From the NCBI GenBank assembly GCA_021776345.1, contig JAJFGC010000037.1, positions 1 to 36,501 on the forward strand: 36,501 nt of DNA, given 5' to 3'. Source of the stretch: Hyphococcus sp. (lineage in GTDB: Bacteria; Pseudomonadota; Alphaproteobacteria; Caulobacterales; Parvularculaceae). Position numbers and translations under genes: made by a program. Below, piece after piece: positions 7,956 through 16,459 of the stretch. Numbering within the stretch: the first letter of the stretch is position 1; each line of letters starts with the position of its first letter. The notes beneath the pieces are model-generated. The model was given only the letters and a program-made list of their open reading frames with translations, was not told the origin of the DNA and ran no database searches.

Positions 7956-10900
7956 TTTCGGGCGTCATCCGCTGGTCAATCGAAAACCGTTTCCTGGTTA
8001 TCATGGCCGCTCTGTTTTTGTTGGTCTCAGGGATCGTTGCGTTGCGCGCGACGCCGCTCGACGCAATACCCGATCTGTCGGACGTTCAGGTGATCGTCAA
8101 GACAAGCTATCCGGGTCAGGCGCCGCAGGTGATCGAAGATCAGATCACTTATCCGTTGACGACCGCAATGTTGGCGGTGCCCAAGGCCACGACCGTACGT
8201 GGTTATTCCTTCTTCGGTGATTCCTATGTATACATAATATTCGAAGACGGAACGGACCTCTATTGGGCGCGTTCACGCGTATTGGAATATCTAAGCCAAG
8301 TCACCGGTGATTTACCGGAAGGGGCGAAACCGGAGCTTGGTCCCGACGCGACCGGCGTCGGTTGGGTTTATCAATATGCGTTGATTGATCGAACGGGCGA
8401 GCACGATATCGCTGATCTTACCAGTATTCAAAACTGGTTTTTAAAATTCGAATTGCAGAGCGTTCCGGGCGTTTCTGAAGTCGCAACGATCGGCGGCATG
8501 GTGCGGCAATATCAAGTAACGCTTGATCCTGACAAAATGCGCATCTTCAATCTCACACTTGCTGAGGTTCGCCATGCAATTCGGCAGGGCAATCAGGAGG
8601 TCGGCGGGTCGGTTCTTGAATTGGCGGAAGCCGAGTACATGATCCGCGCTCGCGGTTATGTTTCGTCAATTGACGATCTTGCCCGTATTCCGATCGGCAG
8701 GCAGTCAAACGGCTCGCCGCTTTTGCTGCGTGACGTTGCTGACATAGATATTGGACCGCAAATGCGGCGCGGCATTAGCGAGCTGAACGGAGAGGGTGAA
8801 ACTGTTGGCGGTGTCATCATCATGCGCTGGGGCGATAACGCGCTGGCGACAATCGATGCGGTTAAGGAAAAGCTCGAACATCTAAAGCCGAGCCTGCCCG
8901 AAGGCGTCGAAATCGTAACGACTTATGATCGCTCCGCTCTCATTGAACGGGCGGTTGAAAATCTCGTCGAAAAGCTTAGCGAGGAGTTTATCGTCGTTGT
9001 GTTGATCTGCGCGGCGTTTCTGCTTCACTTCCGGTCATCGCTGGTCATTATACTATCCTTGCCGCTCGGTATCCTGTCGGCGGTCATCATCATGAAAATA
9101 CAGGGCATCAACGCCAACATTATGTCGCTGGGCGGTATCGCAATCGCTATTGGCGCGATGGTCGACGGCGCGATCGTGATGATCGAGACCTTGCACCGCC
9201 ATATCGAAAAAGAGCCGTTGACGCCTCAAAATCGTTGGCGGATCGTCACGGAAGCGGCGAGTGAGGTTGGCCCTGCGATCTTTTTCTCGCTGGTGATCAT
9301 TACCCTGAGCTTCATGCCGGTATTTGCGCTGGAGGCGCAGGAAGGCCGCTTGTTCAAGCCGCTTGCCTTCACAAAGACTTACGCCATGGGCGCGTCGGCA
9401 ATTCTGGCGATCACCCTGGTGCCGGTTTTAATGGGCTATCTTGTTCGCGGAAAAATCCGGCCAGAATCAAACAATCCTGTCGCCAAAACCCTCATGCACG
9501 CCTATCGGCCGGCGCTCGAATTGACACTCAAAAGACCGCGCGCGATTATCGCGCTCTCACTTTTCGCAATGGCGACAGCGCTGTTTCCCGCAATGCGGCT
9601 CGGCAATGAATTCATGCCGGATCTGAATGAGGGCGATTTTCTCTACATGCCGAGCGCCTTTCCCGCCGTTTCAATCGGGAAGGCGCGCGAAATGCTCCAG
9701 CAAACAAATAAAATGATCGCGACCGTGCCGGAGGTCGAAACCGTCCACGGCAAGGCGGGACGCGCGGAAAGCGCGACCGACCCGGCGCCGCTAACCATGG
9801 TCGAGACGACAATACAATTAAAACCCAAGGATGAATGGCGTCCGGGGATGTCCATGGACAAAATTCGCGTGGAGCTTGAAGCCGCAGTGCAGGTTCCAGG
9901 CATATCAAATGTCTGGATCATGCCGATCAAGAACCGCATCGACATGCTTGCGACGGGCATTAAAACGCCGCTCGGCATTAAGGTGGCGGGGCCGGATCTG
10001 GAAGTTATTTCAGGGATCGGCGAAGAAATAGAACGCGTCCTGAAACCCGTTGATGGCACAGCGTCCGTTTATTCCGAACGTGTTGTCGGCGGGCGCTATA
10101 TTGAAGTCGATGTGCGCCGGGAGGAGGCAGCGCGCTACAATATGAATGTCGCCGATGTGCAAGATATTGTGCGTTCCGCCATTGGCGGCGCCAATGTCGC
10201 CGAATCCGTCGAGGGACTTGAGCGCTATCCGATCAATCTCCGGTTCCCGCGCGATTTCCGCGATTCCGATCAGCAATTGCGCCAATTGCCTGTGGTTACG
10301 GCAAGCGGCGCCCACGTGCCGTTAGCGGAGCTTGCAGATATTCGCATTGTCGGTGGGCCGGGCATGATCCGCAGCGAGAACGCGCGCCTCAACGGGTGGA
10401 TCTATGTCGATATCGCTGGACGCGATCTTGGGTCATATGTCGCTGAGGCAAAGCGTGTTGTCGCCGAACAGATAGACTTGCCCCCTGGCTATTCCCTCGG
10501 ATGGTCTGGTCAGTTCCAATATATGGAACGCGCGCAGGAGCGCCTCGCGCTGATCGTGCCGGTAACGCTGGCGCTGATTGTCGTTCTTCTATTCTTGGCC
10601 TTCAAGCGATTTGCAGAAGTCCTGATTATTCTGCTCACACTTCCCCTGGCGCTCGCTGGCGGAGCCTGGTTTCTTTATATTCTCGGCTACAATCTCTCGA
10701 TTGCCGTCGGCGTCGGGTTCATCGCGCTTTCGGGCCTCACCGTCGAAGTTTCGCTCGTGATGCTCGTGTTTCTCAACACGGCGTTTGCCGACCGGCAGTC
10801 GATTGCGGCGAAAGAAAACCGTGCGTTGGATCAATCGGACATTGCTGTCGCGATCCGCGAGGGCGCTTTGCTGCGCTTGCGGCCGATCATGATGACGGTT

Positions 10901-11137
10901 GCGGCGATCATTGCAGGGTTGCTTCCCATTATGATCGGGTCGGGAACTGGGTCGGAAGTCATGCGCCGCATCGCTGCGCCGATGGTTGGCGGCGTTGTCA
11001 CTGCTACGCTTTTGACGCTGATGCTTATTCCGGCGGTATTTCTTCTCTGGAAAACCTCGGAACTGCGCCAAATGCGAAAAGTCGAGATCGGAAAGGATCC
11101 CGCCCCCGCATTGGATGGTGATCCGGCGACAGCGTGA
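7952..11137 (+). CDS. cusA: CusA-type RND heavy-metal efflux pump
   Basis: This 1061-residue inner-membrane proton antiporter of the HME-RND family exports Cu+/Ag+. It starts at GTG 7952, with GTGGAGG 7 bases upstream, overlapping the cusB stop by 4 bases. Family landmarks are ATPLDAIPDLSD near residue 35, YPGQAPQ, the fourth-helix proton-relay segment GAMVDGAIVMIE, and the repeat of the 12-helix plan with large periplasmic loops. In the porter domain TMVETT (Met616) and NRIDMLATGIK (Met665) match segments that carry methionine metal ligands in E. coli CusA, as I recall them. These points favour monovalent coinage metals over Co/Zn/Cd CzcA substrates. The length is usual for the family and the frame is intact. 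Confidence 0.96.
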   Translation: MISGVIRWSIENRFLVIMAALFLLVSGIVALRATPLDAIPDLSDVQVIVKTSYPGQAPQVIEDQITYPLTTAMLAVPKATTVRGYSFFGDSYVYIIFEDGTDLYWARSRVLEYLSQVTGDLPEGAKPELGPDATGVGWVYQYALIDRTGEHDIADLTSIQNWFLKFELQSVPGVSEVATIGGMVRQYQVTLDPDKMRIFNLTLAEVRHAIRQGNQEVGGSVLELAEAEYMIRARGYVSSIDDLARIPIGRQSNGSPLLLRDVADIDIGPQMRRGISELNGEGETVGGVIIMRWGDNALATIDAVKEKLEHLKPSLPEGVEIVTTYDRSALIERAVENLVEKLSEEFIVVVLICAAFLLHFRSSLVIILSLPLGILSAVIIMKIQGINANIMSLGGIAIAIGAMVDGAIVMIETLHRHIEKEPLTPQNRWRIVTEAASEVGPAIFFSLVIITLSFMPVFALEAQEGRLFKPLAFTKTYAMGASAILAITLVPVLMGYLVRGKIRPESNNPVAKTLMHAYRPALELTLKRPRAIIALSLFAMATALFPAMRLGNEFMPDLNEGDFLYMPSAFPAVSIGKAREMLQQTNKMIATVPEVETVHGKAGRAESATDPAPLTMVETTIQLKPKDEWRPGMSMDKIRVELEAAVQVPGISNVWIMPIKNRIDMLATGIKTPLGIKVAGPDLEVISGIGEEIERVLKPVDGTASVYSERVVGGRYIEVDVRREEAARYNMNVADVQDIVRSAIGGANVAESVEGLERYPINLRFPRDFRDSDQQLRQLPVVTASGAHVPLAELADIRIVGGPGMIRSENARLNGWIYVDIAGRDLGSYVAEAKRVVAEQIDLPPGYSLGWSGQFQYMERAQERLALIVPVTLALIVVLLFLAFKRFAEVLIILLTLPLALAGGAWFLYILGYNLSIAVGVGFIALSGLTVEVSLVMLVFLNTAFADRQSIAAKENRALDQSDIAVAIREGALLRLRPIMMTVAAIIAGLLPIMIGSGTGSEVMRRIAAPMVGGVVTATLLTLMLIPAVFLLWKTSELRQMRKVEIGKDPAPALDGDPATA

Positions 11138-11206
11138 GTTTTGCATTTGTGCGCCGACACGGCGTTGTGACAAAAACTGGGCGAGCCTAGAAGAGGAAAC
11201 CAGCAA

Positions 11207-12489
11207 ATGGACGCCGTATCCAATGACCTGAATATCCAGTGCCTGTGCACCAGCTTGGACCGCAAAAAGTTGTTTAGCGCGCTTGAAGCCGAAACCGGCG
11301 CTGATTTTTTCTCGAAGTATTTTTCCGAGTCGCATACGGCAACGATCTCCGACGTTCCGGTTTTCATCGAGCGCCGCCAGATGCAGATGATGCAGGACAT
11401 CATCGCCGCGGTTGAGGCGGTTGCGATGACAGATGCGTATCAACAGGCAGTGCTGGATGGCCCCCCGCAATTGCAAAGTATCGCCCTGGCGCCCTCGGGG
11501 TCCTCATGGGATATGATTTCCACCTGAGTCCGGATGGACCGAAACTCATTGAGATCAATACCAACGCCGGCGGCGTGTTGATAAACGCCTATTTATCACA
11601 AGCGCAGCGTTTATGTTGTACAACGGTTGAACAAGCGGAAGTTCACTCCGGTGATCCAGCTGCAGCGATCATGGAAAGTTATCTGCAGGATTGGCGGCGC
11701 CAGCGTAAAAACGGACAGCCCGAGACGATCGCAATCGTCGATGAGGATCCCGTACGCCAGTTCTTCTATCCGGAACTCTTATTGTTCAAGAGTTTGTTTG
11801 AACGAAACGGCGTCCGCGCGATCATTGCCCCGCCTGACAAGTTGAAGCATCGCGACGGCGCTTTGTGGTTTGGCGATAAAACTGTCGATATGGTCTATAA
11901 TCGCCTTACGGATTTTTATTTCGAGGAGGCCCAGTCTTCGGTGCTGAAGTCGGCTTACTTGGCCGATGACGTCGTGGTCACTCCAAACCCGCGCGCACAT
12001 GCGGTGCTGGCGAATAAGAATAACCTTTCTTTGTTGTGTGACAAGCGTCTCTTACGCGAATGGAATATTGGTGAAGCTCATTTGCAGGCGCTTGCCGATG
12101 GCGTTCCCGAAACAACGCCCGTCGATACGCGCCGGCAGGATGAGTTCTGGGCGGCGCGTAAAAAGTTGTTTTTCAAGCCTGCCGCAGGGTTCGGCAGCAA
12201 AGCGGCCTACCGTGGAGACAAGATTACTCGGCGCGTATGGACTGAAATTCTGGAAAATGATTATGTCGCACAAGCGATCGTACAACCGAGCGTCCGGAAT
12301 ATCGTCGTTGATGGCGCGATCGATACCATGAAAGTCGATATCCGGAACTACACATATGACGCTGCGACCTTATTGACCGCCGCGCGCCTTTATCAAGGCC
12401 AAACAACCAATATGCGCACGCCGGGCGGCGGCTTTTCGCCAGCATTTTCGGTCGATATCGACCAACAAACGGGCTGCGCATGTGAATGA
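11207..12489 (+). pseudogene. circularly permuted ATP-grasp-like protein, frameshifted in a C6 run
   Basis: The first part reads from ATG 11207 (GAGGAAA upstream) in one frame to a stop at 11527. The second part reads in another frame to 12489. Joining them at the C run 11461-11466, by adding one C, gives a continuous product of about 427 residues through PPAIAKYRPGALGVLMGYD. The order of motifs is unusual. A metal-binding segment IEINTNAGG comes early, and a Lys/Gly-rich nucleotide segment FFKPAAGFGSK comes late. In standard ATP-grasp ligases the order is the reverse, so a circularly permuted ATP-grasp fold (as in glutathionylspermidine-synthase-like families) is inferred. The substrate is unknown. 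It follows cusA by 69 bases on the same strand and is probably co-transcribed. I cannot tell whether the gene is truly broken or miscalled. Confidence 0.7.
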
Positions 12490-12806
12490 TTTTGGGCAAG
12501 CGACATACCCCTGTCACCGGCTCATCGTTCGAGATTAACAATCAATGCCAAAGCATCGGGCGCGGTAGTCGTATGGCCTTACAATCAACTCCTCAACCCC
12601 AGTAATTGCGTGTATCGGCGCGCGAGGACCGCGCCCAATAATTTTTGCAATCGTTGCAATGGTTGATGTTTTTCATCACTCGCAGCTTTTTTCCCTGCAG
12701 GGACTTCGACCTTCGTCGCGTTTTCAGAGATTGTTCTGTTGATGATCAAAATGCGGCGCAGCCTGATTGTTTGGTTGATGGCTCGGAGCAAAAAAATGCG
12801 CCATGC
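12490..12806. other. 317-base gap with no supportable gene
   Basis: This stretch lies between the convergent ATP-grasp-like gene and the M23-like gene. Short open frames exist on both strands (for example minus 12585-12791, which would need a TTG start behind a T7 run, and plus 12645-12866), but none has a convincing ribosome site or recognisable sequence. The T7 run at 12789-12796, read on the minus strand just past the M23 stop, may help end that transcript. Confidence 0.4.
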
Positions 12807-13433
12807 TTATCTGCCGATCGTCATCGGATCTTGCGGTGTCCCACCGACAATGATTTCATAATGTAGAATAACGGCGTTGGCATTGCCGGTTTTCCCTGTC
12901 TTGCCAATTATGTCGCCTTGTCGCACGTCATGTCCGAGATGCATTTTTGAACCAAAGGATGATAAGTGGGCATACCGTGTTTTAACATCGTTATTGTGCC
13001 GGATCAGGATCATATTGCCGTACCGGATTGTCGTACGCATCTCCTCTATGACACCGTCGCCGGCGGCGTATACGGCGTGGGGGTGTCCAGTTGAAAGATC
13101 AATACCTTTATGAAGTCCGGTGCGATCATGGCGGTTGCCGAATCCAGATGAAAAACAAGCACGACGGACGGGCGCCCGCACGAGCGTCACGCCAGATACA
13201 TACGCATAGGGATCATATTGAACGATATTTTTACGAGCATTGATGGTGGGTGCATTATCTATGTGATCGCCATCGCACAGGCTCAATGTTGCAGCGAAGA
13301 TACCCTTAGATATTGGTGTAGACGTCATGACCGGGGCCGACGAAACGACCGAAGCGCCCGGCGACGAAGCTGTTGCACATCCCATTAAACCTATAGCGGC
13401 GCAGAGCCCAAAAAATACATAACACAATCGCAT
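12807..13433 (-). CDS. M23 (LytM-like) peptidase-family lipoprotein with altered active site
   Basis: The product is 208 residues from the ATG at 13433. This start puts a lipoprotein signal at the N-terminus (MRLCYVFFGLCAAIGLMGC, lipobox Cys19), while a longer frame to 13526 would place 31 polar residues before it. The C-terminal half is an M23 fold: HKGID supplies the zinc ligands His108 and Asp112, YAHLS carries His156, and LHYEI carries His191. In active LytM-like enzymes the last motif is HxH; here the first of those His residues is Ile189. Zinc binding may survive, but the catalytic base appears lost, so the protein could be an EnvC/NlpD-like non-catalytic activator or a degenerate peptidase. 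It would act on or near peptidoglycan from an outer-membrane anchor. Confidence 0.8.
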   Translation of the reverse strand: MRLCYVFFGLCAAIGLMGCATASSPGASVVSSAPVMTSTPISKGIFAATLSLCDGDHIDNAPTINARKNIVQYDPYAYVSGVTLVRAPVRRACFSSGFGNRHDRTGLHKGIDLSTGHPHAVYAAGDGVIEEMRTTIRYGNMILIRHNNDVKTRYAHLSSFGSKMHLGHDVRQGDIIGKTGKTGNANAVILHYEIIVGGTPQDPMTIGR

Positions 13434-13619
13434 AACACTACACAGGAACGAGTTCTTCAGTAAATGACCATACTCGTCCGGAAATAAGGAAATGTTATGG
13501 CGTTTGGCTTTGGTCGCATCACACATGCGTGATTCGGCTGTGGCATAAGTCGGCCCTCAGCGAGGCGCCGTTGGCATTAAAAGCCTTGGCTATTTGTCAT
13601 GTTTATGGCCGACACTGCT

Positions 13620-13800
13620 TCAAGTAGGTCGTCGTCGCACGGCCTTCACTGCTTTGCGTTGTCGCGGTGCTGGACGCTTTGACAGCGGTTCGAGCATCTG
13701 CAGTCGAACCGGTAGGCGGTCGGGAATTCGGCGACGAGATTGAGCTCGCCGCCCATGGCTTCCACATAGCTAGTGAGGGGGAGAGCAGCATATCATGTGA
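13620..13800 (-). pseudogene. decayed C-terminal half of a HigA/XRE-type antitoxin
   Basis: Reading leftward and allowing two one-base corrections, the sequence gives a tail like DMLLSPLTSYVEAMGGEL, then NLVAEFPDRLPVRLQ, ending at a stop at 13620-13622. The words TLRxYVEAMGGEL and ARFPDRPPV are typical of the C-terminal part of XRE-family antitoxins that partner HigB/RelE toxins, from memory of that family. The N-terminal helix-turn-helix and any toxin gene are missing. The breaks lie in a G5 run (plus strand, 13777-13781) and a GGG run near 13727. It is a remnant beside the island boundary. Confidence 0.5.
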
Positions 13801-13892
13801 CCCAACTTTAGGGGGCGGATAACTGGTAAAACAGCGACAATGATTACCGTTAGGTCGGACTGCGAGAGCTATAGCTCTTTTAATGAAAAACC

Positions 13893-13997
13893 GTGTACCA
13901 AATCGTGGATCCATTGTGTACCAAACAAAATTTTGCTATACATAAACAATTGAAAATATTGGAGAAAATCAATGGTTCGAGTCCCGTCACTCGTGCC
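13893..13997 (+). other. integrase attachment-like module A (tRNA 3'-end-like core)
   Basis: Two copies of GTGTACCAAA start at 13893 and 13916, exactly 23 bases apart. They are followed 32 bases after the second by an AT-rich flank (AATTGAAAATATTGGAG, from 13948) and then by 13974-13997, which begins GGTTCGAGTCCCGTCAC. That is the T-loop and 3' acceptor strand of a tRNA without the rest of the gene. The plan of paired arm-type repeats plus a tRNA-end core is what tyrosine-integrase attachment sites look like. It matches module B in order and spacing. No integrase is present nearby. Confidence 0.55.
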
Positions 13998-14118
13998 TTT
14001 CTTTACGTTGTGTACGGAGCGAGTTTTGATTTCCAAAATTGCGGAATGAGCTATTCAATTTTGGAGAGCTTTCAAGCAATGCTATACGAACCGAAGGGGC
14101 TATTCGAAAGTCGATTTT

Positions 14119-14223
14119 GTGTAACAAATTGCGAACTTTTTGTGTAACAATTCGAGTTCTGACTATCCGTAACTAATTGATAATATTGAGCTAAAATGGG
14201 ATTGTCGAGCCCGCTACCCGCTC
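14119..14223 (+). other. integrase attachment-like module B (tRNA-Gly 3'-end-like core)
   Basis: GTGTAACAA repeats start at 14119 and 14142, again 23 bases apart. The flank AATTGATAATATTGAG begins at 14175, 33 bases after the second repeat. A segment with TCGAGCCCGC and ending ACCCGCTCCA follows at about 14201-14224. The last part, including CCA, resembles the 3' end of a tRNA-Gly, though the T-loop is imperfect. The module parallels module A about 228 bases to its left. The remaining bases to 14453 hold only a 36-codon frame (14354) that I do not believe. Confidence 0.55.
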
Positions 14224-14453
14224 CAGATACCTGATGAACAATCAATCACATAGATTCTGCGTTGCGCCAATGATGGACGGGACTTAAAAAATAACTATTT
14301 CAATTACTTGCGGCGTTGCGTGTGCAATATCTGTGCACAGAGAAAGAGAAATTATGGGAAAAATAGTGCGCATCAGAGCCTGCGCCGTCGCAAACTTTTC
14401 GGGCAGTGAACCGCTCATGGTTTCGCCTGCGCTAGGGAATAGAGTTTTCCGGC

Positions 14454-15407
14454 TTACCGCTTAAACGTATTGGTCGCAGCTATCATTGCGCTCATCATGC
14501 CGCCTTCCGAAACGGAATGAGCTCCATCCTGAACAATTTCCAGATTGGAATTCGGCAACGCCTTGTGTAAATCCCACGCTGAACGTACCGGACATACGAT
14601 ATCGTATCGACCCTGTACTATTTCACACGGGACGTTTGCAATTTTGCTGATGTTGTCGAGTATATAATTTCCTGATGGCATAAAAAATTCATTGACGACA
14701 AAGTGGCATTCTGTCCGTGCAAGGGCTATTGACCGATCTCCAACCGTCAACTCCATAATCGCCGCTTGGTCAGGTTTAAGCGACATAATTGACGCCTCCC
14801 AGCGCGCCCAGGCAGTCGCCGCCTTTTTCCTGACGTTCGGGTCATCGCTGGTGAGCATTTCATAATATGCGTGCAACGGTTTTTCTCGATGCACCTGCGG
14901 TACAAATGATGCAAATTCGTCCCAGGCGTCAGGATAAATTGCTGAAGCGCCACCGCCTAAATGCACCCATTCCATTTCGGAAGGGCGCGCGAGAAACACT
15001 CCCCTTAACACAAGACCATTAACTGACTGAACATGTCGAACCGCGTAGCAAAGTGCGAGGGTGCTGCCCCAACTTCCGCCCACGACCAGCCAGTTTGGTA
15101 TTCCGAGATGTTGTCGCAGACGCTCAAGATCTTCAACAATATCCCATGTCGTATTTTGCTCTAATTCAGCAAAGGGCGTACTGCGTCCTGCGCCGCGCTG
15201 GTCTAGCAAGACCACGCGATAATAAGATGGGTCAAAATACCGGCGGTAGTCCGGAAAAATTCCAACGCCTGGACCGCCGTGCAAAAATAGCAAAGGCGTA
15301 CCTTCAGGGTTTCCGACTTGTTCATAGGCCAACGTATGCAGATCAGAGACTTTTAGGTATTCGACTGCATAGGGCTCGATGGCCGGGAACAGGTCATCAT
15401 TCAACAC
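14454..15407 (-). CDS. pip: proline iminopeptidase (S33 alpha/beta hydrolase)
   Basis: The product is 317 residues from a GTG at 15407, chosen because GGAG lies 7 bases upstream and because homologues begin with a short LYPxIEPYAxGxLxV segment, here FPAIEPYAVEYLKV. It shows FLHGGPGVG (oxyanion region), DQRGAGRS and the nucleophile elbow GGSWGS. A late GRYDIVCP gives the Asp and DGAHSVSE the His of the triad. These enzymes cut N-terminal proline from peptides in the cytoplasm. The start overlaps the stop of the upstream exporter gene by 11 bases, so the two are translationally coupled. That suggests peptide breakdown linked to amino-acid export, which is inference. Confidence 0.9.
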   Translation of the reverse strand: MLNDDLFPAIEPYAVEYLKVSDLHTLAYEQVGNPEGTPLLFLHGGPGVGIFPDYRRYFDPSYYRVVLLDQRGAGRSTPFAELEQNTTWDIVEDLERLRQHLGIPNWLVVGGSWGSTLALCYAVRHVQSVNGLVLRGVFLARPSEMEWVHLGGGASAIYPDAWDEFASFVPQVHREKPLHAYYEMLTSDDPNVRKKAATAWARWEASIMSLKPDQAAIMELTVGDRSIALARTECHFVVNEFFMPSGNYILDNISKIANVPCEIVQGRYDIVCPVRSAWDLHKALPNSNLEIVQDGAHSVSEGGMMSAMIAATNTFKR

Positions 15408-16344
15408 GAGTATTCTCCGTGATTTTGGCCAAAACATAATCGGTGTTTTGTGTTTCATTTTGCATCTGTTTGGCCGGGCTAGCTTTCGCTTCTTTTGGCT
15501 TGTGTATCGCGATCCCGATCATCACCAAAAAAATCCCACCGATATCTTTTGCCGAAGGAATTTGGGATAAGACCAAAGCGGCGATGATTGTTGCCGACGC
15601 CGGCAGCAACGCCAAAAGCAAAGCGAAGCTTGCGCGCGGTAATCGCGACATCGCCAGTTGATCGCAAACATAAGGAATGACGGAAGAGCAAACGCCGACG
15701 CCTATTCCCGCCAAGACAAGCTTGTACGAACCAAAGGCAGACGCTGCTTGCAAGAACCCGATAGGCATTAAGAAAATCAGCGCAATGGCCATTGCGGCGC
15801 CGAGCCGCTCTATCCCACCTCCAGCTCCACCTTCTGCAGCACGATGTCCGAGAACAATGTATCCAACGAATAAAAGGCCGTTCAAAAAGGCCCAAAACAA
15901 GCCTACAGGGTCCGTTCCCCATTTAACATCAATCAGGATCAAAACGCCGATGACGGACAAAAACAGCGCCAAGAAATTTCTTCCTGTTCGCAAACCATAT
16001 GCTGCAAGCGCAACGGTTCCGACGAATTCAATCGCTGCAACCAGACTCATCGGTAAGCGATCAAGCGCCAAATAAAATGCTGTGTTCATCACGGCAAGAC
16101 AAACACCAAGGCCGACGAGCAGTAGCCGCGTCTTTGTGTCGGCGTTTTTGATTGTTTTCCACGGTTTCGTCCATGGCAAAAATATTAAGGCTGCCGAGGC
16201 GATGCGCATCCACGCAACCCCTAGGACACCCACTGCCGGGAATAGCAATACGGCAAAGGATGGGCCGAGATAATGAAAGATGGCGCTGACGCCGAACCAC
16301 GCGTGAGGAGGTACTTTTTGTGCGACCTTGTTGGCTAGCGTCAT
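15397..16344 (-). CDS. RhtA-like EamA/DMT inner-membrane exporter
   Basis: The product is 315 residues from the ATG at 16344, preceded by AAGGTC. An in-frame ATG at 16401 would add 19 polar residues. About ten hydrophobic helices in two EamA halves are visible, with a GxAWxRIASAAL segment and SSVIPYVCDQLAMSRLPRA in the second half, the latter close to the pattern in RhtA threonine/homoserine exporters. It probably exports small amino acids or related amphipathic compounds across the inner membrane. It is read divergently from an Lrp/AsnC regulator and overlaps the proline iminopeptidase start by 11 bases. Confidence 0.85.
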   Translation of the reverse strand: MTLANKVAQKVPPHAWFGVSAIFHYLGPSFAVLLFPAVGVLGVAWMRIASAALIFLPWTKPWKTIKNADTKTRLLLVGLGVCLAVMNTAFYLALDRLPMSLVAAIEFVGTVALAAYGLRTGRNFLALFLSVIGVLILIDVKWGTDPVGLFWAFLNGLLFVGYIVLGHRAAEGGAGGGIERLGAAMAIALIFLMPIGFLQAASAFGSYKLVLAGIGVGVCSSVIPYVCDQLAMSRLPRASFALLLALLPASATIIAALVLSQIPSAKDIGGIFLVMIGIAIHKPKEAKASPAKQMQNETQNTDYVLAKITENTRVE

Positions 16345-16407
16345 TAGGGATTGACCTTGAAACGAATTATGCTCACATTCATAGTTAGTTAAATCACGCA
16401 TATGAAT

Positions 16408-16439
16408 AGGTATTTGACTGGAAAATAGCCGAAATACCT
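16408..16439. promoter_or_regulatory. inverted repeat, candidate Lrp-family operator
   Basis: AGGTATTT (16408-16415) and AAATACCT (16432-16439) are exact inverted arms separated by 16 bases. They lie in the 115-base gap between the divergent exporter gene and the Lrp/AsnC-family gene, just upstream of the GTG at 16460. Position and symmetry suggest autoregulation and control of the exporter operon. Confidence 0.5.
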
Positions 16440-16459
16440 TAATTTGATAGGAATACGTT

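Noticed and set aside
12585-12791. 68-codon minus frame after the M23 gene
   Set aside because: It would start with TTG right after a T7 run and has no Shine-Dalgarno site or recognisable sequence.
13974-13997. Complete tRNA gene
   Set aside because: Only T-loop and acceptor 3' parts are present; no D-arm, anticodon arm or 5' acceptor strand lies upstream.
13893-14150. Repeats considered as a CRISPR array
   Set aside because: Only four short 9-10 base copies in two pairs, with no regular repeat-spacer unit; the integrase-arm reading fits better.
14354-14464. 36-codon plus frame starting MGKIVRIRACAV
   Set aside because: It overlaps the end of the opposite-strand peptidase gene, is very short, and matches nothing firmly; at most a remnant.
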